Shown here: piece by piece, positions 41,682 to 49,020 of the stretch
Layout: each line of letters opens with the position of its first letter
How positions within the stretch are numbered: position 1 is the first letter of the stretch
NCBI GenBank assembly: GCA_937770485.1
Contig: CALJHX010000038.1
Span: 1-51,094, forward strand
Direction of reading: 5' to 3'
Source of the DNA: an uncultured Verrucomicrobiae bacterium
GTDB lineage: Bacteria > Verrucomicrobiota > Verrucomicrobiia > Limisphaerales > UBA1096
Length of the DNA: 51,094 nt
Position numbers and translations under genes: made by a program
The notes under the pieces: generated by a model
What the model was told of the DNA's origin: nothing
What the model saw: the letters and a program-made list of their open reading frames with translations, nothing else
Database searches by the model: none

Positions 41682-44600
41682 ATGGAGTCCCCGCATCGCA
41701 ACCCGAATTTTACCACCGACCGGCCGGTCGCTGTGTTGATGGTCTTTCTGGCTGCCATTGTCTTTGGTTACTTCTCCCTTGGCCAACTACCGGTCACGCT
41801 CATGCCGGAGATGAGCTACCCCACCCTCACCGTCCGCACCGAGTACCCCGGCGCAGCTCCGGAGGAGGTCGAGAACGATATCAGCCGTCCGATCGAAGAG
41901 GCGCTTGGTGTCGTCAATGGACTCAATGAGATCAGCAGCATCAGCCGGGCCGGCGTCAGCGACGTGATTCTGGAGTTCGTCTGGGGCACGCCGATGGTCG
42001 ATGCCATCCAGAACACGCTCGAGAAACTCGACCTCGTTTACCTGCCGCGCGAGGCGGAGAAGCCGCTACTTCTGCACTACGACCCGTCGCTTGACCCGGT
42101 GATGGAGCTGAGCCTATCCGGCTCCAGCAGCAGCATCAAATACCGGGGTGACGAGGGCTTGCGGCGCCTGCGGCGCATCGCCGAGTTGCAGGTCAAACGA
42201 CTCATCGAACCGATCAAGGGCGTTGCAGCAGCTCGAGTTCGTGGGGGGCTTGAGGAGGAGATTCACGTGTTGATCGACGAGGCCAAACTGCAGCGGGTGA
42301 ACCTCTCTATTGGCCAGGTGCTCAGCCGGTTGCGCGCGGAGAACATCAACGCCGCCGGTGGCCGTATCCGCGAGGGCGGGGCTGAGTACATGATCCGCAC
42401 CATCAACGAGTACCAGACCCTCGAAGAGATCGCCGACACGATTGTGTTCCGTCGTGAGGGCCGCGAGATCCGCGTGAAAGACCTTGGCCAAGTAATCCAT
42501 GGGCAGCGCGACCGCGAGATGCTCACCCACACTGATGGCATGGAGAGTGTGCAAATCGATATTTACAAGGAAGCTGACGCCAACATGGTCGCCGTAGCCA
42601 AACGTGTCATCGCACTCATAGGAGAGGTGCCCACTTCTGGCAAAAAAAAGGATGATAAAACGAAAAGCCCGCGCGAGTTGCAGCGGGAAAAGATGAAAAA
42701 ACTTTTTCGAGGCCCAACCCTGGCCGGCAAGTTGTTCAACGAGGAGCAAGCCAAACTACACGTGGTCGCCGACCGCTCTGTCTTCATCGACAACAGTATC
42801 AAAGAGGTGGTCAACACAGCGATCCTGGGGGGTATTCTTGCCGTGATCGTGTTGCTGCTGTTTTTGCGCGACATCCGCACGACGGCAATCATCGCGATGA
42901 GTATCCCGATCTCGATCTTTGTAACGTTCGCACCGCTGAATCTCCTCAACGTGTCACTCAACATCATGTCGCTCGGCGGCTTGGCGATGGGAATCGGCAT
43001 GTTGGTGGACTCATCGATCGTGGTGCTCGAATCCATCTACCGCTGCCGCGAGGAAGGTGACTCAACCCGTAGCGCCGCCATTCGGGGGACAACGGAGGTG
43101 CGTGGTGCGGTGATCGCGTCGACACTGACGTCGATCTGCGTGTTTTTCCCAATGGTATTTGTCGAAGGTCTCGCCGGGCAGGTATTCAGCGACCTTGGTC
43201 TGACGGTGGTCACCTCGCTCATCGCCGCACTGATTGTGGCGGTGTTGTTCATCCCGATGCTCGCGAGTCGCGTCGGCTTTAAACTGCAGACGGGTGCCGG
43301 CATGGGATCGCGCGCACTTGGCTCGCTTGAGGGGCGTATCGGCCTTTCTACGCTCTGGCTTCGCATCCTGCTTCCGATGGCAGTGCTGCTCATCCTAATG
43401 ATGGGCACGGTTCTCGGCTATAAACTTAACCTGATAGAGAATTCCGATGATCTCCTCATTGAAGTAGAAAACATCTATAATACGTCGAAAGGCATCGTGT
43501 TTACTGTATGGGCAACCGTTTGCGCTTGGCCGTTCCTAATCGCCTTGACCAAGCGGATGCATGACCACAATTTTTCCCTCTTCTCAACTCGAAATCTACC
43601 ATCATATCTGAAATTTATAGATATTCTTCCAAATATACTTAGAGGACCCTCTATAATGCTTGTGATTTTTATACCTTTGTTTGCAGCTATCTTCTTACCT
43701 GGAAACTCTGGGGAAAACCGGTTTGGGAGATGCCACCCAGAAGATCAGAGATTGGCCAAGCTCTGGGGCGCATTTCGAGCCTTCGACGAGAGCCGCAAAC
43801 GCAGCGGACAGACGTTCCTGTTCACGGCACCCTACTTTGCGCTGCGCCTGGCCATCTCATTCCTACTGGAAGTGATTGGGCTGTCGTTGGTTTGGTCGAT
43901 TCGCATGATCACCTTCATCCTGCTCGGCATCTACCGCGCGATCCTCCGAGTGGGCCGCTGGCTTGGGGCGCTGCTTTCAAGGCTAATCCCCTCGAAAACC
44001 GATGAGGCGGAGGTGGAAATTAACCGCGGGTTTTATCCGAGGCTCATCCGCTGGGCCTTGGCCAGCCCCGCCGCGATGCTCGCTTTGATCGTCGGCTGCT
44101 TCGGGCTGACGTGGTGGGTTGGAAAGCAACTCGAGACCGAACTGCTACCGGAGGTGCACCAGAGCGAGTTCACCTTCGAGGCTTCCCTTCCGGTCGGCAC
44201 ACCGCTCGATCAGACGATTTCCATTCTCGACGGTGTCGAAAAAAGCATTCTAGAAAAAAAGAAGGAACTGGGCATAGACACGTTGCTGGTGATGTACGGC
44301 TTTGATACCACAAACATGAAACGCTCGGACGAGGGTGAACACTCAGCAATATTTAAAGTGTTGCTGAAAGAAACTGATACAGGCTTTTTTCGGCAATTGC
44401 TTAATCTATTGCAGAATAAAAATGTCACCTCAAAACAAGTCGAGAATGAGGTTATCACCGAGCTACGCGCGATGTTCGGAAAGGTGCCGGACGTCACCAC
44501 GCGCGTGACACGGCCGGTTTTGTTTAGTTCAAAAAAGCCTGTGGTGATCCAGATCAACGGTGAGGATTTACCAGAATTAAAAGAGTACTCTGATATAGCT

Positions 44601-45623
44601 ACCGCCCTGCTCTCAAAAGAATCAGCGCTGGCCGATGTAGAACCGACACTTCGCAGCGGCGCACCGGAGGTGCAGATCACCTACGACCGGCAGCAAATCA
44701 TCAGGCACGGGCTGAACCTCAGCACGGTGGCCAACCAGGTTCGCGACATGGTCAAGGGCGCCGAGGCCACGCGGTTCAATCGCCGCGATCGCCGTGTGCC
44801 AATCGTCGTGCGGCTGGCTGAGTCGGACCGCGAACAAGTCGCCGATGTTGGCAAACTCACGATCAACCCCGGTGGTGACACACCGATCCCGCTCAACTCG
44901 ATCGCCAAACTGACCGTCGGCGAGGGACCAAGCGAGATCCGGCGCATCGACGGAAAGCGCGTCGCACTGGTGCAGGCCAACATCGGCGCCGGGTCGCTTG
45001 GCACGGCTGTCGAGGCATCAAACCTAGCACTTGACCAAGGGATCGACTGGCCGGGGTACATGGGCTTTTTGATCACCGGCCAAAACGAGGAATGGAAGCA
45101 AAGTCGTACGAGCCTTTACCTCGCGCTTGGTTTAAGCCTGTTCCTGGTTTACGTGATCATGGCGTCACAGTTCGAGTCGCTCGTGCAGCCGTTTATCATC
45201 ATGTTCACCATCCCGATGGCATTCGTCGGCACGGTGCTGGGGCTGAAGATGCTCGGTATTAATCTCTCGGTGGTGGTGTTTCTCGGCATGATCATGCTAG
45301 CTGGCATCGTGGTGAACAACGCTATCGTGCTGGTGGACTACGCCAACACGCTGCGCGGTCGCGGCATGGCTCTGCACGAGGCAATCGTCCAGGCCAGTTG
45401 CGTTCGCCTGCGCCCCATCCTGATGACCACCGCCACCACCGTGCTTGGACTGCTGCCGATGGCACTTGGCCTCGGTGACGGCGCGGAGATCCGCACGCCG
45501 ATGGCGGTCGCCGTGATCTGCGGGTTGTTGACCTCCACCGTGCTGACGTTGTTGGTCATCCCGACGATTTACTATTTGTTCGGCCTCGCGGGTCAACGAT
45601 TCTTCCAAGCCAGAGAGGAATAG
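41682..45623 (+). CDS. RND-family efflux pump with a large extra membrane insertion
   Basis: The 1313-residue protein begins with TM1 (VAVLMVFLAAIVFGYFSLGQLP) and PTLTVRTEYPGAAPEEVENDI, typical of RND pumps. TM4 has GMLVDSSIVVLESI, where AcrB has GLLVDDAIVVVEN, so only one of the two proton-relay aspartates remains. TM10 has LAGIVVNNAIVLVDYAN. Usual length is about 1050; the excess lies at residues about 550-780 after TM6. This insertion contains about four or five extra hydrophobic segments (PMAVLLILMMGTVLGY, IVFTVWATVCAWPFLIALT, IMLVIFIPLFAAIFLPG, RLAISFLLEVIGLSLVW, MITFILLGIYRAIL). DNA at 43420-43700 is more AT-rich than its surroundings. Exported substrate is unknown. Confidence 0.9.
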   Translation: MESPHRNPNFTTDRPVAVLMVFLAAIVFGYFSLGQLPVTLMPEMSYPTLTVRTEYPGAAPEEVENDISRPIEEALGVVNGLNEISSISRAGVSDVILEFVWGTPMVDAIQNTLEKLDLVYLPREAEKPLLLHYDPSLDPVMELSLSGSSSSIKYRGDEGLRRLRRIAELQVKRLIEPIKGVAAARVRGGLEEEIHVLIDEAKLQRVNLSIGQVLSRLRAENINAAGGRIREGGAEYMIRTINEYQTLEEIADTIVFRREGREIRVKDLGQVIHGQRDREMLTHTDGMESVQIDIYKEADANMVAVAKRVIALIGEVPTSGKKKDDKTKSPRELQREKMKKLFRGPTLAGKLFNEEQAKLHVVADRSVFIDNSIKEVVNTAILGGILAVIVLLLFLRDIRTTAIIAMSIPISIFVTFAPLNLLNVSLNIMSLGGLAMGIGMLVDSSIVVLESIYRCREEGDSTRSAAIRGTTEVRGAVIASTLTSICVFFPMVFVEGLAGQVFSDLGLTVVTSLIAALIVAVLFIPMLASRVGFKLQTGAGMGSRALGSLEGRIGLSTLWLRILLPMAVLLILMMGTVLGYKLNLIENSDDLLIEVENIYNTSKGIVFTVWATVCAWPFLIALTKRMHDHNFSLFSTRNLPSYLKFIDILPNILRGPSIMLVIFIPLFAAIFLPGNSGENRFGRCHPEDQRLAKLWGAFRAFDESRKRSGQTFLFTAPYFALRLAISFLLEVIGLSLVWSIRMITFILLGIYRAILRVGRWLGALLSRLIPSKTDEAEVEINRGFYPRLIRWALASPAAMLALIVGCFGLTWWVGKQLETELLPEVHQSEFTFEASLPVGTPLDQTISILDGVEKSILEKKKELGIDTLLVMYGFDTTNMKRSDEGEHSAIFKVLLKETDTGFFRQLLNLLQNKNVTSKQVENEVITELRAMFGKVPDVTTRVTRPVLFSSKKPVVIQINGEDLPELKEYSDIATALLSKESALADVEPTLRSGAPEVQITYDRQQIIRHGLNLSTVANQVRDMVKGAEATRFNRRDRRVPIVVRLAESDREQVADVGKLTINPGGDTPIPLNSIAKLTVGEGPSEIRRIDGKRVALVQANIGAGSLGTAVEASNLALDQGIDWPGYMGFLITGQNEEWKQSRTSLYLALGLSLFLVYVIMASQFESLVQPFIIMFTIPMAFVGTVLGLKMLGINLSVVVFLGMIMLAGIVVNNAIVLVDYANTLRGRGMALHEAIVQASCVRLRPILMTTATTVLGLLPMALGLGDGAEIRTPMAVAVICGLLTSTVLTLLVIPTIYYLFGLAGQRFFQAREE

Positions 45624-45734
45624 GTAGCGGGAAAAGATCCCGGAAAAGCCCTTATAATCGCACTTGTTGTAACTAAATTAGCTTTGCGAAAGTACTGTTG
45701 AAAAGTCGTGTTTTTCACGCATTTTCCCAGAAAC

Positions 45735-45746
45735 GCTTGACCAAGC
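45735..45746. repeat. variant palindrome GCTTGACCAAGC in front of the second RND gene
   Basis: The site keeps the arms GCTTG and CAAGC of the common motif but has AC in the centre. It ends 9 bp before the ATG at 45756. The third RND gene has GCTTGGTCAAGC at 49000-49011, also exactly 9 bp before its ATG. Confidence 0.7.
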
Positions 45747-45755
45747 CCGATAGCG

Positions 45756-48700
45756 ATGCAAGCCAACAAATTTGCAACTGAGATCACGCGACTGTCCCTC
45801 ATCCGCAAGGTCACTGTGTTCGTCCTCTTCCTGACAATTCTCGCTGTTGGCATCATCGCGGTCAACCGGTTACCACTAGAAAAATATCCGAAAGGCCGGG
45901 AGGGGCATTATGTCCGTATCCGGACCGGCTGGAGTTCCGGCGTACCACAGGAGGCGATGGAAAAAATCGGCCTCCCGATGGAGGAGGAACTCAGCACCGT
46001 TCGTGGCATTGAAACGATGAACACACGCAGCTCGCGATCCTCCGCCGAGGTCAGCCTGCGGTTCAAGCGTGATACCGACATGGACGTCGCCTACCGGGAG
46101 GTTCGTGACAGGATGGAGCGAGCCTCCCTGCGTTTTCCCGAGGGGGTTGATGATTATCGGATTTACAAGTACGGCGGCAGCAGCTCGTCGGTTTGCCGCA
46201 TGAGCATCCGCTACAACGACGACACCGACCTTTATGCTAATATCGAGAAACACGTCATCCGGCCCCTGCAACGGATCGACGGGGTGGCGGATGTCAACGT
46301 GCGGATTCATCGGAAGGAAATCCAGATCGAGGTGGACAAGGATCGCGCCGAGGCTTATGGCCTGAGTATCAGCCGGCTGTCCCGTCGGCTGCGGGGCGAC
46401 AACTTCACCCTCTCGAGCGGCACTGTGATCGATGGCGGGAAGAAGTATCTGCTCAAGTCCTCCAGCACCTTTAACTCGATGCAGGACTTAGCAAACATCC
46501 CGTTGAACGACACAGTCTATTTGCGGGATGTTGCCACCATCAAGTACGAGAAGGACGACAGGTACCAGCACAACGAACGGTGGAACCAAATGCAGTCTGC
46601 CCGGGTTGAGGTCGTCAAGGAAAGTGAGGCCAATACCGTGGAAGTGGGCAGCAAGGTCGCTGCAGCCATCAAGGAGATCCAGAAGAATCCCGAGTTGGGC
46701 AACTACGAAATTTACCTGTACCAGAATTACGGGGACATCATCAAAACACAGCTCAACAGCCTAACTAACAACGGTTTTTATGGTGCATTAATGGCCGGCA
46801 TGGTTCTCTATTTTTTCCTCCGCCAATTCCGATTGACGATGATCATTGCGCTGGCGATTCCGCTGTGCCTTTTCATCTCCATGACAGCCATGTTCTTTGC
46901 GGGCGAAACGCTGAACATGACCTCGATTCTTGGACTGGTGATCTGCGTCGGGCTGCTGGTCGACAACTCTGTGGTGGTCGCAGAGAACATTCTTCGGCAC
47001 TACCAATCCGGCCTGTCGCGGAAGGAGGCCTGCATGAAGGGGGTCGGAGAGATCGGGCTGGCGATCACCACGGCTACACTCACCACCGTCATTGTTTTTC
47101 TTCCGTCGTTACTGGTTGGGGGCGAGATGCGGTTCATGTTGTATCAACTGGCACTACCGGTAGTTTCGGCATTGATGGCATCGCTAGGTACGGCAATCAT
47201 TTTTATTCCCCTCTCGGTTTACCTGACCGTGAACTCAATGCATCCCGATGGGAACACCCCACGAAAACGTATTCGGGACCACATCAAGAATGCCCTTGCC
47301 GCGGCCTACGGTTGGACATTTGATCGGTTCAACAAATGGTACAACAAGGCCCTGAGCTACTATCTTGGGCATAGGCTGGACCTGGCTTTCATTTTGATCG
47401 TAATTCTTTCCGCCACTTATTTTCACGGGTTCAAAAAGATTGAAGTTTCCGGATATCGCGACGATGACCGCGAAGAATTCCACATGCGCATGCGCTTCCC
47501 CGATCACTTCACAATTGAAGAAAAGAATGCCTACGCCCAACAGTTGGAAAACATCGTGGAGACCAACAAGGTTCAGTTTGGTATATCGAGTTACCGGGTT
47601 GAGTTCAGTAATTCCTCACACGGAGAGTTTGAAGCCAACTACGAAAGGGAGAAGGCAAAGGATGCCCTCCCAACAGAGGAGGTGCCGGACAAGTTGTACT
47701 CTTTGTTGCCCGAGGTTCCGGGGGTCAGGGTCTATTACTCCGGCATGGATACCAGTGGTGAAAAACGGAATGATGAAAGATCCAGGCACCATATACGGCT
47801 GGTCGGTGACGATATCAGGCAACTCGAGGAAGTCGGCGATATGTTGAGGCCAGTTTTCGAGAATCTCCCAGGGGTGCTTTCGATTGAGGACAAGGATTCG
47901 GACGAGGCCCCGAATGAAATGGCGTTGATCATCGACCGGGATCGAGCCAGTTCTATCGGCATCAGCCCTGACGACGTTCGGGAAGTAGTAAGCAGTGCGT
48001 TGCGGGGACGTTCGCTGGCGGATTTCAACGGCAACGGCCGGCAGATCCCGATGCGTATGCGGTTCAGTGAGGAGGATCGGGCCGAGTTGGATGACATCAA
48101 CAATTATCGTGTTCGGAGTGATGACGGGCGCTATGCCTCCATCGGCGCCCTCACCAGACCCGCGATGTTGAAGAGTGAAACCTCCATCAACCGATCCAAC
48201 AAAAAGGTCAGCTACCACATCAGCATGAAGCTAAAGAGCGGCGAAGAAAAACAAGCCCGCAGGGCAATCGAGAACGCCCGGCGCAACATCGATCTTCCAG
48301 AGGGCGTTTCCTTCAGCGAGATTAAGGTAACTTTTAACGATGACGAAATGTCGGCCAGCCTGATCGCTATGGGGCTTTCGATCGTGTTCATATACATGCT
48401 TATCGCGTTCCTTTTTGAGAGCATCCTGATGCCTTTGTCGATCGTGCTGACAATCCCGCTGGCGGCCATTGGGTCGATTTGGGTGCATTACCTGACCGAA
48501 ACTGAAATCGACGACATGGGAATCGTGGGCGGCATTCTTTTGATCGGGGTGGTGGTCAACAACGGCATCGTGCTCATCGACTACGTCAACAGGCTCCGCC
48601 TGCGCGGCATGGAGCGCACAGAGGCCCTCCTGCTGGCGACACGCCACCGGTTCCGCCCGATCGTGATGACAGCCCTAACGACCATCTTCGGCATGATCCC

Positions 48701-48905
48701 GCTGACTTTTTCGAATGCGGAGATGGGACGCAGCTTTGAGAGTTTTGGCTTTATGATCATCGGCGGTATGACCTCCGCGACGCTGTTCACCCTCCTGGCA
48801 GTGCCGGTGTTTTACACTTTGATCGATGACGCACGGCACGCGATGCAAAACACCCTGGCCAGTGTCCTCGATCGCTCGCCCAAACCAAGCTTGGCCAAAG
48901 AGTAA
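45756..48905 (+). CDS. RND-family efflux pump, second copy
   Basis: The 1049-residue protein has normal RND architecture: TM1 (VTVFVLFLTILAVGIIAVNRLP), a porter domain, TM2-TM6 with TM4 LLVDNSVVVAENILRHY, a second porter half, and TM7-TM12 with LIGVVVNNGIVLIDYVNRL. The TM4 pair is Asp-Asn instead of Asp-Asp, as in many RND proteins outside the AcrB group. It is 132 bp downstream of the first pump. It is closely related to the third pump and much less to the first. Only one palindrome copy occurs, at the very end (SLAKE, 48891). GC content is intermediate. Confidence 0.92.
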   Translation: MQANKFATEITRLSLIRKVTVFVLFLTILAVGIIAVNRLPLEKYPKGREGHYVRIRTGWSSGVPQEAMEKIGLPMEEELSTVRGIETMNTRSSRSSAEVSLRFKRDTDMDVAYREVRDRMERASLRFPEGVDDYRIYKYGGSSSSVCRMSIRYNDDTDLYANIEKHVIRPLQRIDGVADVNVRIHRKEIQIEVDKDRAEAYGLSISRLSRRLRGDNFTLSSGTVIDGGKKYLLKSSSTFNSMQDLANIPLNDTVYLRDVATIKYEKDDRYQHNERWNQMQSARVEVVKESEANTVEVGSKVAAAIKEIQKNPELGNYEIYLYQNYGDIIKTQLNSLTNNGFYGALMAGMVLYFFLRQFRLTMIIALAIPLCLFISMTAMFFAGETLNMTSILGLVICVGLLVDNSVVVAENILRHYQSGLSRKEACMKGVGEIGLAITTATLTTVIVFLPSLLVGGEMRFMLYQLALPVVSALMASLGTAIIFIPLSVYLTVNSMHPDGNTPRKRIRDHIKNALAAAYGWTFDRFNKWYNKALSYYLGHRLDLAFILIVILSATYFHGFKKIEVSGYRDDDREEFHMRMRFPDHFTIEEKNAYAQQLENIVETNKVQFGISSYRVEFSNSSHGEFEANYEREKAKDALPTEEVPDKLYSLLPEVPGVRVYYSGMDTSGEKRNDERSRHHIRLVGDDIRQLEEVGDMLRPVFENLPGVLSIEDKDSDEAPNEMALIIDRDRASSIGISPDDVREVVSSALRGRSLADFNGNGRQIPMRMRFSEEDRAELDDINNYRVRSDDGRYASIGALTRPAMLKSETSINRSNKKVSYHISMKLKSGEEKQARRAIENARRNIDLPEGVSFSEIKVTFNDDEMSASLIAMGLSIVFIYMLIAFLFESILMPLSIVLTIPLAAIGSIWVHYLTETEIDDMGIVGGILLIGVVVNNGIVLIDYVNRLRLRGMERTEALLLATRHRFRPIVMTALTTIFGMIPLTFSNAEMGRSFESFGFMIIGGMTSATLFTLLAVPVFYTLIDDARHAMQNTLASVLDRSPKPSLAKE

Positions 48906-48999
48906 CTTTTCCCGCTTGGCCAATGTACACTCCCGGACGGTTTCCCACCGTTGGCAACATTGACACGTTCATGACTTGGTTACACCTTCCCTCCCTAGC

Positions 49000-49011
49000 G
49001 CTTGGTCAAGC
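49000..49011. repeat. variant palindrome GCTTGGTCAAGC in front of the third RND gene
   Basis: It is the reverse complement of the variant at 45735-45746 and stands at the same distance (9 bp) from the start codon of a paralogous gene. This suggests either that the leader was duplicated with the gene or that the position matters. Confidence 0.7.
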
Positions 49012-49020
49012 GGTAAACAA

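Larger units (their letters stand above)
1087..48923. repeat. highly iterated palindrome TTGGCCAA / GCTTGGCCAAGC (about 46 sites)
   Basis: Exact TTGGCCAA sites found by eye start at 1087, 1581, 1842, 2016, 3004, 3088, 4700, 4739, 5274, 6361, 6530, 8654, 11145, 11546, 11988, 13774, 14370, 15571, 15591, 16532, 17981, 18462, 20509, 20560, 20982, 22610, 22883, 23001, 24474, 26852, 29896, 30568, 31791, 32962, 35482, 35611, 37156, 37549, 39052, 39534, 40420, 41779, 42484, 43752, 48891 and 48916. Thirteen extend to GCTTGGCCAAGC. With about 60% GC, chance predicts about 0.7 of the 8-mer and almost none of the 12-mer. In genes the site is read as L-A-K, L-G-Q, or less often A-W-P, mostly at flexible or variable positions. 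Function is unknown; methylation site, chromosome-organisation signal or self-spreading element are possible. Confidence 0.9.

Noticed and set aside
1087..48923. The repeated palindrome as a CRISPR array or integron attC set
   Set aside because: Copies are scattered at irregular distances inside genes, with no spacers, no cas genes and no integrase.
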